From: Planctomycetota bacterium
GTDB taxonomy: Bacteria; Planctomycetota; UBA1135; UBA2386
DNA length: 64,000 nt
Direction: 5' to 3'
NCBI GenBank assembly: GCA_028281765.1
Contig: JANQJF010000019.1
Coordinates: forward strand, 1 to 64,000
Shown in pieces: positions 16,911 through 25,959 of this stretch; position 1 is the stretch's first letter; every line of letters starts with the position of its first letter. The position numbers and the translations under genes are program-made. Under the pieces are notes generated by a model, which saw only the letters and a list, made by a program, of their open reading frames with translations, did not search any database and was not told the DNA's origin.

Positions 16911-17423
16911 TTAGGTCGCGCCGCTGGCGGTTTCGAGGTCGTAGATCACCGTGTCGTGGGTGTCTTCGGTGTTGTCCTTCTTGTAGGAGACGAACTCCAT
17001 CATGACCTTCGTGAAGTCGAGGGACAGGTTCTCTTCGACCTTGCCTTCTTCGTCACTCTCTTGGTCGTAGTTCGTCAGCAACACGTCGGACAGCGTCAAG
17101 CGCAGCACGACTTGGCCGTCTTCCTTGCAGATCTCGATCGTGACCGTGTAGGTCGCACCCGAGATGTTCCACTTCATGAGGTCGGGGCTCGCCTTGTCCA
17201 TCGGCTTGGTGATCTCGACGTCCTTGAAGTCGACCTGCGAGGTCGTTCGGTCAGTGACGTTGCCCGGCGACGTGTTGACGCCGTCGCGCTCCGTCGGGAT
17301 CTTGACCGAGCTCAGGGGAATCCAGCCGACGTGGTCCTTCTGCGACGCGTTGCCAGTGATGCTCGCGTTGATGCTCATCGGACCGCTCGTGGTGCCGGAA
17401 TCACACTTCATGTAAACAGCCAT
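16911..17423 (-). CDS. hcp: Hcp-family T6SS tube protein, first copy
   Basis: Main candidate for the inner-tube subunit, 170 aa, the usual Hcp length. It has the family start MAVYMKCDSGTTSGPMSINA, then HVGWIPLSSVKIP, KPMDKASPDLMKWNISGATY, the strand VTIEICKEDGQVVLRLTLSD, and ends FTKVMMEFVSYK. GGAGAACGAG directly precedes ATG and is the best ribosome-binding site in the block. The gene follows a 150-bp gap after tssH that contains a hairpin, so it may have extra transcription of its own, as the tube needs many copies. Secreted Hcp in culture fluid would mark an active system. Confidence 0.9.
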   Translation of the reverse strand: MAVYMKCDSGTTSGPMSINASITGNASQKDHVGWIPLSSVKIPTERDGVNTSPGNVTDRTTSQVDFKDVEITKPMDKASPDLMKWNISGATYTVTIEICKEDGQVVLRLTLSDVLLTNYDQESDEEGKVEENLSLDFTKVMMEFVSYKKDNTEDTHDTVIYDLETASGAT

Positions 17424-17508
17424 TCTCGTTCTCCGCTATTGAGTGTTGGGTTTGGTATGCGATGCCGATACCGGGCCGGATCCGGTGAGTGGCGTGGTTT
17501 CGTGGGGG

Positions 17509-17526
17509 CGCTCGGCATACCGAGCG
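17509..17526 (-). terminator. Hairpin between tssH and hcp
   Basis: A perfect inverted repeat, CGCTCGG-CATA-CCGAGCG, 7-bp arms and 4-nt loop, sits about 50 bp beyond the tssH stop and 83 bp before the hcp start. A smaller GGCC-GGAAA-GGCC dyad lies beside it (17527-17539). No U-run follows on the minus strand, so it is not a canonical intrinsic terminator. A processing, attenuation or stability element is equally possible. Confidence 0.4.
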
Positions 17527-17573
17527 GGCCGGAAAGGCCTCCGACTCCCGTCAATTCTTCAGCGTCCAGAATC

Positions 17574-20198
17574 TCACGTCAAGGTGTAGGCAAAGGCTCC
17601 GTCTTGGCCGACGCCGACAGAAACGGAGTGAACCTCTTCGCCATCCGCCATGTGTGACAGGAACTCCTTCGCGAGTTCTGGAAGCAGTGTTCGGTTGAGG
17701 ATGTGGTCGACATTGCGCGCGCCTGTCTCGACCTCGGTGCAGCGTGCGCCGATCGCGTCGACGAGTTCCTCGCCGTAGGTCAGCGGTACGCCGTAGGTCT
17801 CCTGCACCCGCCGCACGATCTTGCCGAGCTTCAGGCGAATGATGCCCTTCATCACGTCGTCGTTGAGCGGGTAGTACGGGAGGATGTTGGTTCGACCGAG
17901 GAACGCCGGCTTGAACGTCTTGAGCAGCTCGGGGCGCAGTGCCTCGACCAACCCTTCTTCGTCCGGCATGGTTTCGGGATCGGCGTAGAGCGACATGATC
18001 GTGTCGGTGCCCGCGTTGGTCGTCATCAGGATGACCGTGTTGCGGAAGTCGATGTCGCGGCCTTCGCCGTCCTTGAGCGTGCCCTTGTCGAACACTTGGT
18101 AGAAGATCTCTTGGACTCCGGGGTGAGCCTTCTCGAGCTCGTCCAGGAGTACAACGCTGTATGGCTTGCGGCGTACCGCCTCGGTGAGGATTCCGCCTTC
18201 GCCGTAGCCGACGTAGCCGGGGGGCGAGCCCATGAGGAGGGACACTTTGTGCTCCTCCTTGAACTCCGACATGTTGATGACGGTCATGTTTTGCTCACCT
18301 CCGTAGAGGAGTTCGGCGAGCGTGATTGCCGTCTCGGTCTTGCCGACGCCGGACGTGCCGACCAGCATGAACACGCCGATCGGGCGCACCGGGTCCGTGA
18401 GGCCGGCGCGGCTTGTGCGAATCGCTTGGGCGATCGCTCCGAGTGCGTGGGACTGACCAACAACATGCTCCTCCATGCGTTCTTTGAGGTGGAGGACGTT
18501 GTGGATTTCGTCAGAAACCATCCGGCCGGCCGGGATCCCGGTCCAGGCCTCGATGACCTCGGCGATCGCTTGCGCATCGACGAAAGGGTGCACCAGGGGC
18601 GATTCGCCCTGCAGTGAGCGCAGCTCGGAAATCGCGGCTTGGAGGCCTTCACGGACGTCCTGGGGCACTTCCTCGCCCGCAGCGAGCGCCTCGTCGATCC
18701 CGGCCTTGAGCTCGTCGATCTTGGCCACGGCCTCCTTCTCCTTGCCCCAGAGCTCCTCGAGCTCGACCAGTTCGCCCTTCTTCTCGTCGCGCTCGGTTTC
18801 CAGTGCGGCGACGTCTTCGGCCTTGGCATCGCCCGAAGCGACCTCGCGCTGGAGGATGCCGATCGTGGTCTCGAGCTGGGTGATCCGGCGTTCGCAATCC
18901 TCGATCTGGGAGGGGCGGGCGGACTGGCTCAGGTTGACGCGCGCGCAGGCGGTGTCGAGGACGCTGACCGACTTGTCCGGCAGCTGGCGGCCGGAGAGGT
19001 AGCGGCTCGACAGCCGGACGGACTCGATCACGGCTTCGTCCATGATTCGGACGCCGTGGTGCTTCTCCATCGTGCCGACGAGGCCGCGCATGATCTGGAT
19101 CGCGACGTCGATGTCCGGCTCCTCGATCTTGACGACCTGGAAGCGCCGTGCGAGCGCGGCGTCGCGCTCGAAGTACTTCTTGTACTCCGCCCACGTCGTC
19201 GCGGCGATCGTGCGAAGTTCGCCGCGTGCGAGGGCGGGCTTGAGCAGGTTGGCGGCATCACCCTGTCCGGCCTGGCCCCCGGCGCCGATCATCGTGTGCG
19301 CTTCGTCGATGAAGAGGATCACCGGTTGCGGCGATGCCTTCACCTCGTTGATGACGTTCTTGAGGCGGTTCTCGAACTCGCCCTTCATACCGGCACCCGC
19401 CTGCAGGAGTGCGAGGTCGAGCGTGCGCACGATGACGTTCTGGAGGGAGGGGGGCACTTCGCCCTCGGCGATCTTGAGCGCGAACCCCTCGGCAACGGCG
19501 GTCTTGCCGACGCCCGCCTCGCCGGTCAGGATCGGGTTGTTCTGACGACGCCGAGTCAGGATGTCGATGATCTGACGGATCTCGTTGTCGCGACCGAGCA
19601 CCGGGTCGACTTTGCCGTCGCGGGCGTTCTTCGTCAGGTCGATCGTGAACTGGTCCAGCGCGCCGGTGCCGCCTGCGACCGGGGCGCCCGGTGCGGGTGT
19701 GCTGGCAGAGGCGGCTTGGGCGAGTTCGTCCGAGCCTTCCGTAATCTTGTCGTAGTCGCGCTGCAGCGTCTCGACCGAGACAGCCTCGAATTCCTTGGAG
19801 GCCTGGATCATCTGGTGCGCGAGTCCGTCACCTGACAGCATCGCGATCAGCACGTGCCCACTGCGAACGGCTCCCGCGTTGAACTCGAGCGACGCGACCA
19901 GCCACGCTTCCCGCGCGAGGTCGACGACGGAAGGCGCGAGCGCCGGCGGTCGCGAGTTGCCGGTCTTGAGTCGGTCGAGCGAGCGCGTCAGGTCCGCGAT
20001 CACGCGCGACGCGTCGATCTCGAAGTGGCGCAGCGCGAGCGACAGATCCGAGTTCGGGGCCTCGAGAAGCTTCAGCAACCAGTGCTCGACCTCGATGTTG
20101 TAGTGCGTGCGAGAGAGACAAAGGCCGGCGGCGGATTCGAGCGCCTGGCGGCAAGAGTCGTTGAGGTGAGCGACGAGAGATCGCAGGTTCGCGGTCAT
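17574..20198 (-). CDS. tssH: T6SS sheath-disassembly AAA+ ATPase TssH (ClpV)
   Basis: Hexameric double-AAA+ unfoldase that recycles contracted TssBC sheath. The 874-aa chain has an N-terminal Clp-N domain (residues 1 to about 150, LVAHLNDSCRQALESAAGLC). AAA1 carries Walker A GEAGVGKTA near 230 and Walker B VILFIDEAHTMIGAGG, then a coiled middle domain (about 410-540). AAA2 carries Walker A GTSGVGKTE near 615 and Walker B VVLLDELEKAH. MTANLRSLVAHLN and PVAGGTGALDQFTIDLT are ClpV-like rather than ClpB-like. It lies 15 bp after tssG, so cotranscription with the baseplate genes is likely. Both ATPase sites look intact. Confidence 0.95.
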   Translation of the reverse strand: MTANLRSLVAHLNDSCRQALESAAGLCLSRTHYNIEVEHWLLKLLEAPNSDLSLALRHFEIDASRVIADLTRSLDRLKTGNSRPPALAPSVVDLAREAWLVASLEFNAGAVRSGHVLIAMLSGDGLAHQMIQASKEFEAVSVETLQRDYDKITEGSDELAQAASASTPAPGAPVAGGTGALDQFTIDLTKNARDGKVDPVLGRDNEIRQIIDILTRRRQNNPILTGEAGVGKTAVAEGFALKIAEGEVPPSLQNVIVRTLDLALLQAGAGMKGEFENRLKNVINEVKASPQPVILFIDEAHTMIGAGGQAGQGDAANLLKPALARGELRTIAATTWAEYKKYFERDAALARRFQVVKIEEPDIDVAIQIMRGLVGTMEKHHGVRIMDEAVIESVRLSSRYLSGRQLPDKSVSVLDTACARVNLSQSARPSQIEDCERRITQLETTIGILQREVASGDAKAEDVAALETERDEKKGELVELEELWGKEKEAVAKIDELKAGIDEALAAGEEVPQDVREGLQAAISELRSLQGESPLVHPFVDAQAIAEVIEAWTGIPAGRMVSDEIHNVLHLKERMEEHVVGQSHALGAIAQAIRTSRAGLTDPVRPIGVFMLVGTSGVGKTETAITLAELLYGGEQNMTVINMSEFKEEHKVSLLMGSPPGYVGYGEGGILTEAVRRKPYSVVLLDELEKAHPGVQEIFYQVFDKGTLKDGEGRDIDFRNTVILMTTNAGTDTIMSLYADPETMPDEEGLVEALRPELLKTFKPAFLGRTNILPYYPLNDDVMKGIIRLKLGKIVRRVQETYGVPLTYGEELVDAIGARCTEVETGARNVDHILNRTLLPELAKEFLSHMADGEEVHSVSVGVGQDGAFAYTLT

Positions 20199-20213
20199 GG
20201 TGATGTTGCAGGG

Positions 20214-21245
20214 CTATCGGTCCAGGCAGATCGGCACTTCGTCGTCGTAGTGGTTCGGATCGAGTGCGCCGAGCCAGAGAGACTCGCCGAGAGTCGTGGT
20301 CTTGCTGTCGCCGCCGAGTCGAGCCGGTTGCACCGTCTCGCGCTGGACGCGGCAGTAGATGTCGAAGTCGACGTCCGGTCCGAGGTAGGAGCGGACGATG
20401 TCGGGCAGCCAGGGATAGTCGCCCGTGCGCGGGGCGAGGCGGTGCACGGCGCTCGCGCGCACGGGGCCGATCTCGATGCGAACGCCGGACAGGACGTCCC
20501 AGACGCGGTCGCCGAGAACGGCGGATGAGCCGAGCTCGCTGCGGAACCCGTCGTGCCGACGCTCGCCGAGACGCGTGCGTTCTTCGGGGACGAGCTCCTG
20601 CCAGCGGCCGACGAACTCGTGCACCTTCGTCGGGTAGCCGACGATCGCCTCGATCATCGTCTCGAGCCCGATGGCCGTGCGCTGTTGGCGGCCGAACAGG
20701 CCGGCGAAGTAGAACCAGCTCTCCGCGCGCTCCGCCGGGCGTTCGCGCAAGCCCTCGGTCTCGAGGCCGACGAGCGCGCTGATGACCGAGGTGATGTCGT
20801 CGCGATTGCGCTGCAGGTGCGCGGCTTCGTAGGCGTACGGCAGCCGATACTTGCGCCACGCGCGGTAGAAGAACGAGATCGAACGGTGCTGCAGCGTGTC
20901 GACGAAGTCGAGCAGCGAGGTGTCCCGCTTGGACAGGCGCTCGAAGACTTCTTCGGTGTAGTGCCACGGCAGTTCGGCGCAGATCCCGAGCGCGCCCATG
21001 AAGGTCACGCCGAACTCGATCGCCTGCGCGCCACCGGCGACCGGGTTGCGACGCGGTTCGGCGGTGCGGATCGCGCTCGGCTGGAACCCGAGAGAGGGCG
21101 TGCCGCGGAAACGCGCGGCTTCGAACTGCGGCTCGTGATCGAGCCCGACCGGCCGCCCCTTCACGCCCCGAATGTGGCCGCGCTCGACCAGGCGCAGAGC
21201 CTGGAAGAACTCGAACTTCTCGGGGTGTTTGAGCAGGTCGGCCAT
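20214..21245 (-). CDS. tssG: T6SS baseplate protein TssG
   Basis: Baseplate wedge subunit TssG (ImpH/VasB family), which with TssE, TssF and TssK forms the platform for tube and sheath polymerisation. The 343-aa sequence begins MADLLKHPEKFEFFQALRLV and shows the family signature ARFRGTPSLGFQPSAI, then FGVTFMGALGICAELPWHYT, LLDFVDTLQHRSISFFYRAW and PYAYEA. The start at 21245 shares its A with the TGA stop of tssF (TGATG), strong evidence for translational coupling; the open frame further upstream is an overlap of tssF. It is followed 15 bp later by tssH. Confidence 0.93.
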   Translation of the reverse strand: MADLLKHPEKFEFFQALRLVERGHIRGVKGRPVGLDHEPQFEAARFRGTPSLGFQPSAIRTAEPRRNPVAGGAQAIEFGVTFMGALGICAELPWHYTEEVFERLSKRDTSLLDFVDTLQHRSISFFYRAWRKYRLPYAYEAAHLQRNRDDITSVISALVGLETEGLRERPAERAESWFYFAGLFGRQQRTAIGLETMIEAIVGYPTKVHEFVGRWQELVPEERTRLGERRHDGFRSELGSSAVLGDRVWDVLSGVRIEIGPVRASAVHRLAPRTGDYPWLPDIVRSYLGPDVDFDIYCRVQRETVQPARLGGDSKTTTLGESLWLGALDPNHYDDEVPICLDR

Positions 21246-23074
21246 CAGACCAAGACGCGAGTGCCGCTCCTTGCCGGCCAGCGGCGCACGCCGTCGTCCT
21301 CCTTGCGGGAGGTCGTGACGAGCTGCACGAACGAATTGACCGAGGTGTACGACGCGAGGAAGCGATCGAGCAGGATCGCGAACTGGTAGGCGCCGGTTGC
21401 GCCGAGTCGCTCTTCGTCGAGTTCGACCCGCACCTCCGTGCCGCGACACAGCCCGAGGACGCCCTTGTCGCGGATGCGGATCATCGTGGGGCGACTCTCG
21501 ACGCTCTTGACGGCCGCGATGATGCTGCGCGTGACGGCGGTATCGGCCAGGTCGTTGACGCGCAGGATCTCGCGCAGCGCCTCGGCGCCGTCCGAGCCGC
21601 CGGAGATCGAGAGGTGATTGAGCGACATCTGCGAGACCAGCCGCCACAGAGCGCCGTGGTCCAGTGGTGGGCGGCGCGTCTCCGAGAACGGCGTCAGGCA
21701 GTGGATCTCCTCGACGCCGCCGCCACCCTCGCTGAATCGGAGGCGGGGCTCGCCGCCGCCGAACGGGAGCTTCGACGGCAGGTTGCGATTCAGGCACGAC
21801 ACCTCGACTTCGAGGATCCAGTCGCCCGGCACGCGGGGCTTCGCGTCGAGGTCCACGAGGGAGATGTACATCTCCGTGCCCGCGTCGCGGTCTTGGATCG
21901 CGGAAGGCGACGTGCGGCGGTCGCCTTGCCAGAACGACTCGCGTGCTTCTTCGTCACCCGAGTGTTGGAACCCGTAGAACGGTGCGTAGTCGCGTTCCGC
22001 GCCGTCGCGCGACATCGCGCGCACGGATCGGATCGTGTGGACTTCGTGTGCCTCCGGATTCCGTGCGTCTGGGATGACGTGGTAGTCGGTCCGGGTCTCG
22101 TCGAGTTCGATCGGGTCCGCGCGGCGGATGTAGAGGTTCACGACCGGCGTGCAGCCGAGCACGAACGAGTCACGGTCCACGATCTGCTCGAGGTCGCGGT
22201 CCGTGCGACGCGTGAAGATGAAGACTTCGATCGCGTCTCCGAAGCGTTCGGGGTGGTCGGTGGGGAGGCCGACGAGATCGACGAACTGGAACTTCTGCGG
22301 GAACAGGAAGTACTCGGCGAGGAGCACGGTGCCGCGCTGTGTCCGTCCGGTCGGCAAGAGCGCTTCGGAGCGATCGAAGCCGACCGGCTGCAGAGCGTCG
22401 GGTCCGAGAAGGGTCGGCGCCTTGTCGTTCGTGCCGGTGGCGACCGCGACTCCGAGGACGTCGTCCAGCAGCAGCTCGTAGAGCTGCTGCACCGCGCTGG
22501 GCTGACCGGTGAGATAGAAGCGTAGCCGGTCGATGCCGAGCTCGCCCATCGTGCACTGATCTTCCGTGGTGACGAGTCGAAGCCGGAGACAGCCGCTCGC
22601 TCCCGACGCCGCTGGGGACTTCGGGGCTTGGAACGGCGCGCCGACGAGAGAGGCCGAGTCGATGCGGATCGGCCACGTCGTGACCGGATACGACGTCGTG
22701 AACTGGCAGGGCGCGCCGTAGGCGAGGTCGCTCTCGAGCATCGAGCCGGCCTCGACTTGGTAGCTCGTCGTCATCTCCGGACTGCACTCGAGCTGCACGA
22801 TCGCCATCGAGGGCACCGGCGCGAGGTGGTGCGGACTGATGACAGAGAGGATCGCTTCGGCGAGTTCGGGGAAGTCGTCGTCGAGCTTCTTGCGCGTGCG
22901 CGCGTTCAAGAACGCGACCGACTGGATGAGTCGGGCGACGTGCGGGTCGTCGACGGAGTCGCGGCTCAGGCGCAGACGTGCGGCGATCTTCGGATGCGCA
23001 CGAGCGAACTCCGCTCCCATCTCGCGCAGGAAGGCGAGTTCTCGTTCGAAGTAGGGAAGCAGGTCGTCGGACAT
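21245..23074 (-). CDS. tssF: T6SS baseplate protein TssF
   Basis: Baseplate wedge subunit TssF (ImpG/VasA family), 609 aa, the usual length. It opens with the characteristic MSDDLLPYFERELAFLREMG, AEFARAHPKIAARL and DPHVARLIQSVAFLNARTRK, then LDDDFPELAEAILSVISPHH, a highly conserved N-terminal block of the family. Later segments SGGSDGAEALREILRV and YQFAILLDRFLASYTSVNSF are also family-like. It binds TssG in a 2:1 wedge in characterised systems. Both ends use one-base stop/start overlaps (TGATG) with tssE upstream and tssG downstream, so the three baseplate genes are translationally coupled. Confidence 0.95.
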   Translation of the reverse strand: MSDDLLPYFERELAFLREMGAEFARAHPKIAARLRLSRDSVDDPHVARLIQSVAFLNARTRKKLDDDFPELAEAILSVISPHHLAPVPSMAIVQLECSPEMTTSYQVEAGSMLESDLAYGAPCQFTTSYPVTTWPIRIDSASLVGAPFQAPKSPAASGASGCLRLRLVTTEDQCTMGELGIDRLRFYLTGQPSAVQQLYELLLDDVLGVAVATGTNDKAPTLLGPDALQPVGFDRSEALLPTGRTQRGTVLLAEYFLFPQKFQFVDLVGLPTDHPERFGDAIEVFIFTRRTDRDLEQIVDRDSFVLGCTPVVNLYIRRADPIELDETRTDYHVIPDARNPEAHEVHTIRSVRAMSRDGAERDYAPFYGFQHSGDEEARESFWQGDRRTSPSAIQDRDAGTEMYISLVDLDAKPRVPGDWILEVEVSCLNRNLPSKLPFGGGEPRLRFSEGGGGVEEIHCLTPFSETRRPPLDHGALWRLVSQMSLNHLSISGGSDGAEALREILRVNDLADTAVTRSIIAAVKSVESRPTMIRIRDKGVLGLCRGTEVRVELDEERLGATGAYQFAILLDRFLASYTSVNSFVQLVTTSRKEDDGVRRWPARSGTRVLV

Positions 23075-23559
23075 CAGATCTCGACCTTGAACGTGCGGGA
23101 AACCGGTTCGACGCGAGAGTCCATGACGAGCGATTCGGGAGCGGGCTCGGCGTAGACCTCGGCCTCGATGCGGAACTGCAGCGAGCGCGTGCTGACGTCG
23201 ACGCCGTCGATCAGCGTCAGGTCGACGGACTTGAAGCGTGGCTCGTGCTCGCGCAGGTGCGTCTCGATCATCTGCACGAACTTCTTGCGGCGACGTTCGG
23301 TGCTCAGCGTGTGGCCGACGAAGTCCGGGATGCCGTAGTCGGCGACCGTGCCCTTCGCGTCCTCGAGCGATTCGGGCATCGGGATGCAGCGGCGTCGCGT
23401 GTTGAGGAAGGACTGCACGTCGCGACGCAGCGCGTCGCGGACCAATCGCTCCAGCTTCTTGCCCGACAGCGGGACCTCCTGCTCCTTGTCCGGGTCGTCG
23501 TCGATCAGTCGATCGAGCAGCGACTGAAGAACGGGGCGGCGGTCGTCGAAGTCGGCCAT
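23074..23559 (-). CDS. tssE: T6SS baseplate gp25-like protein TssE
   Basis: T4 gp25-like baseplate protein (ImpF), 161 aa, which nucleates sheath assembly. It has PVLQSLLDRLIDDDPDKEQE, a basic N-terminal helix, then LRRDVQSFLNTRRRCIPMPE, which aligns with the LLNTRRG-type motif of TssE, and YGIPDF. The C-terminal half carries HEPRFKSVDLTLIDG with strand-rich character. The start is set at MADFDDRR (23559), because longer in-frame starts would run into the tagJ gene and produce Ser/Arg-rich sequence unlike the family. It ends in a one-base overlap with tssF. Confidence 0.93.
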   Translation of the reverse strand: MADFDDRRPVLQSLLDRLIDDDPDKEQEVPLSGKKLERLVRDALRRDVQSFLNTRRRCIPMPESLEDAKGTVADYGIPDFVGHTLSTERRRKKFVQMIETHLREHEPRFKSVDLTLIDGVDVSTRSLQFRIEAEVYAEPAPESLVMDSRVEPVSRTFKVEI

Positions 23560-23566
23560 GCGAGAC

Positions 23567-24370
23567 TCAGGATGACGGTGCTTGCTCGAAGAGGATCTCG
23601 CCGAGCTGGAGAACGGTCGGGTCCTCTTCGCCGACGAGGAATCCGCGAAGTCCGGCACCACGGACGACGTCGCCGGGCTTCTCGACCCACTCGGTGGCGC
23701 GGCCGAGCATCAACTGCTCGTCCTCGGTCGGCTCGTGGCTGGCGTACGTCGACGGGATGTAGACCACGCCGTCCGGACCGTTCTCGACGTTCATCTCGGC
23801 GGGGATCCACAGCAGGTCGAGCGGACGCTCCGGCTTGCGGGGGGCGAGGCGCTGCACGGTGTTCATCGGGATCCAGTAGTACTTGCCCGTCGACGTCAGC
23901 ACTTCGAACATCCCGCCGACGAGATCGTCGAGGTCGCGCATGTCGTCGAAAGCCTTGCCGTCGATCGTGCCCTTCGCGGCGGGACGTGCCTCTTCGGCTT
24001 GGGCGAGCAGGTCCGCGGCGCGGGCGTCGTCGCCTTCACGCGACATCAGTGAGGCTTCGATGCGCAGCCGGATCTCCTCGGTCGGGTCCGCGAGAACTTC
24101 CGGCACTCGGCCCTCACTGAAGAACTCCTGGCGGGACTTGGCGGCGCGCAGCAGCTGGCGAATCAACGAGACCCCGACGCCCGCTTCCGGCGACTGGTTC
24201 GTGACGATCTCGAGCTGCGCGTCGGCGCGGTCGAAGTTGCCGACGATCGCGAGGAGTTCTGCGAGGAAGCCGCGTGCGACGATGTCGGCGGGCTTCTTGC
24301 GGACCTCACCGTTCATGGCGTCGATCGCCTCGTTCAGTCGGCCGGCGCGATACAGCTGTCGTGCGTCCAT
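23567..24370 (-). CDS. tagJ: T6SS accessory protein TagJ (ImpE/SciE family)
   Basis: TagJ/ImpE accessory protein, 267 aa. Family members bind the N-terminal part of TssB and modulate ClpV recruitment to contracted sheaths. The first 130 residues are TPR-like (ARQLYRAGRLNEAIDAMNGE, ARGFLAELLAIVGNFDRADA). The C-terminal domain has DDLVGGMFEVLTSTGKYYWI, RPLDLLWIPAEM and VYIPSTYASHEPTEDEQLML, typical of ImpE. The gene is placed exactly as impE, between the second tssC (5-bp gap) and tssE (7-bp gap). Presence of TagJ supports classification with imp-type systems. Confidence 0.92.
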   Translation of the reverse strand: MDARQLYRAGRLNEAIDAMNGEVRKKPADIVARGFLAELLAIVGNFDRADAQLEIVTNQSPEAGVGVSLIRQLLRAAKSRQEFFSEGRVPEVLADPTEEIRLRIEASLMSREGDDARAADLLAQAEEARPAAKGTIDGKAFDDMRDLDDLVGGMFEVLTSTGKYYWIPMNTVQRLAPRKPERPLDLLWIPAEMNVENGPDGVVYIPSTYASHEPTEDEQLMLGRATEWVEKPGDVVRGAGLRGFLVGEEDPTVLQLGEILFEQAPSS

Positions 24371-24375
24371 GCGTT

Positions 24376-25878
24376 CTATCTCGTGTTGAGGATCTCGGTC
24401 GTGAGCCGGATCGACGAAGACATCTGGTCGAGTTGGAAGTGGGGTCGAAGGTGGATCACCGATGCGTACGTGCCGGGCTTGCCGGGGACTTCACGCACCT
24501 CGATGCCGGTCTCGGTCAGCGGGTACTTGGCCTGCGCTTCGGGGTCCGACGTCTCCGAGGAGACCGAGAGATTGAATAGCCACTCGCCGATCTCGTTCTC
24601 GATCTCCTGCGCGGAGGCGAACGAACCCGAGCGATCGCGGCAGATCATCTTCAGGTAGTGGGCGACGCGCGCGGTGCACATCATGTACTGCAGCATCGAC
24701 GACAGCCGCGCGTTGGCGGTCGCGTCCGGCGTGTCCATCTTCTCCGGACGCTGGATCGTCGGCGTCGCGTAGAACGCGGCGAACGGCAGGCCGCGGCACG
24801 CGCACAGCGAGATCAGGCCGTGGTCGGAGAGAATGCGCTCCTGTTCGTCCGTAACGACGACATCGGTGAACGGTCGAGCGGCTCCGCCGTGCGCCTGTCG
24901 GTCGAAGTCGGGCGTCGGGAAGTCGGTCACGAGGCCGCCGCCGTCCTGTCCCGTTTCGACACCGCGGATGTTGCCGAACCATCCACACTGGTCGAAGGCT
25001 CGGATCAGCACGCCACCGAACGCGTAGGCCGCGTTGCCCCAGAGGTAGGACTCGCCGTTCGGGTTGGACACATCCTCTTCGAACCGGAACATGTCCGCGC
25101 GGTCCGGTATCGGGGACCACGGCTTGCGCATCAGCACGCGCGGTAGCGTCACCGCGAGGAAGCGGCTGTCCTCCATGTCCCGCATCGAGTTCCAAGCGAC
25201 GTACTCGGTCTGCTGGAAGATCCGGGTGACGTCGATGTTGCGTCCGAGTTCGGCGAACGTATCGAGGCCGAACAGCGAGGGGTGCGCGCTCGTGACGAAC
25301 GGGGCGAACGCCGCCGCCGCGACTTGCGCGGCCGAACGCAGAGTGCGCACGTCGTCGACGGGCTGGTCGACTCGTGGCTTGTGCGCGATGTAGTAGTCCC
25401 CGATCAGCACGCCGAACGGCCGGCCGCCGGGAGTGCCGAACTCGTCGCTGTACACTTTCCGGAACAGCGTGCTCTGGTCGAATTCGATCGCCTTGTCGAG
25501 GTCCTTGCTCAGCGCGCGCCAGTTGGCGTCGAGTAGCCGGACCAAGACGTTGTCGGCTTCGCTCGCGTGCTTGACGAGGTAGCGCACGCCGCGCCAGGTC
25601 GCTTCGAGTCGCTGGAACTTCGGGGCGTGCAGGATCTCGTTGAGCTGCTCGTTGAGCAGGCGGTCGATCGCTGCGATGTCGAGGGTGAGTCGCCTGACGA
25701 TCTCGCGACGGCTCGGCGCCGCATCGCCGTGACTCAGGTCGAACCAGACGACGATTGCTTCCCACGCCGACCGACGAGCGAGGAAGCGCTCGAGTCGGGC
25801 CTCACGCGTGGCGTCGGCGGCTCGCGTGTTCGCGATCACCTCGTCGAGAAGGCTCGAGCTGCGAGTTTGCGCCGGCAT
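24376..25878 (-). CDS. tssC2: Second T6SS sheath large subunit TssC2 (ImpD-type)
   Basis: TssC paralogue of 500 aa. It shares with TssC1 the landmarks FQRLEATWRGVRYLVKHASE, KDLDKAIEFDQSTLFRKVYS, EFGTPGGRPFGVLIGDYYI, AAQVAAAAFAPFVTSAHPSL, YVAWNSMRDMEDSRFLAV and AYAFGGVLIRAF. It differs through an N-terminal extension (RSSSLLDEVIANTRAADATR) and an inserted loop around NIRGVETGQDGGGL. Position directly after tssC1 corresponds to rhizobial impD; in Agrobacterium the corresponding pair is known as TssC40/TssC41. The 81-bp gap from tssC1 contains a very strong hairpin, so this gene may be made in lower amounts. It may help initiate or regulate the sheath. Confidence 0.93.
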   Translation of the reverse strand: MPAQTRSSSLLDEVIANTRAADATREARLERFLARRSAWEAIVVWFDLSHGDAAPSRREIVRRLTLDIAAIDRLLNEQLNEILHAPKFQRLEATWRGVRYLVKHASEADNVLVRLLDANWRALSKDLDKAIEFDQSTLFRKVYSDEFGTPGGRPFGVLIGDYYIAHKPRVDQPVDDVRTLRSAAQVAAAAFAPFVTSAHPSLFGLDTFAELGRNIDVTRIFQQTEYVAWNSMRDMEDSRFLAVTLPRVLMRKPWSPIPDRADMFRFEEDVSNPNGESYLWGNAAYAFGGVLIRAFDQCGWFGNIRGVETGQDGGGLVTDFPTPDFDRQAHGGAARPFTDVVVTDEQERILSDHGLISLCACRGLPFAAFYATPTIQRPEKMDTPDATANARLSSMLQYMMCTARVAHYLKMICRDRSGSFASAQEIENEIGEWLFNLSVSSETSDPEAQAKYPLTETGIEVREVPGKPGTYASVIHLRPHFQLDQMSSSIRLTTEILNTR

Positions 25879-25919
25879 CGGGGGCCCGAAGCGTACGTGT
25901 GAGGGGGGGCGGGAGAGGG

Positions 25920-25945
25920 CGCTCGGCCGCCGCGGCGGCCGAGCG
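25920..25945 (-). terminator. 26-bp perfect palindrome after tssC1 (attenuator or mRNA-stabilising hairpin)
   Basis: A 26-bp perfect palindrome lies 14 bp beyond the tssC1 stop. Its left arm begins CGCTCGGCCGCC and its right arm is the complement ending GGCCGAGCG. In RNA it would form about an 11-bp GC-rich stem with a 4-nt loop. No U-tract follows, so full intrinsic termination is unlikely. Placed between sheath genes needed in large amounts (tssB-tssC1) and genes needed in smaller amounts (tssC2 onward), it could set relative expression. Confidence 0.6.
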
Positions 25946-25959
25946 AGGCGAGAGATCGA

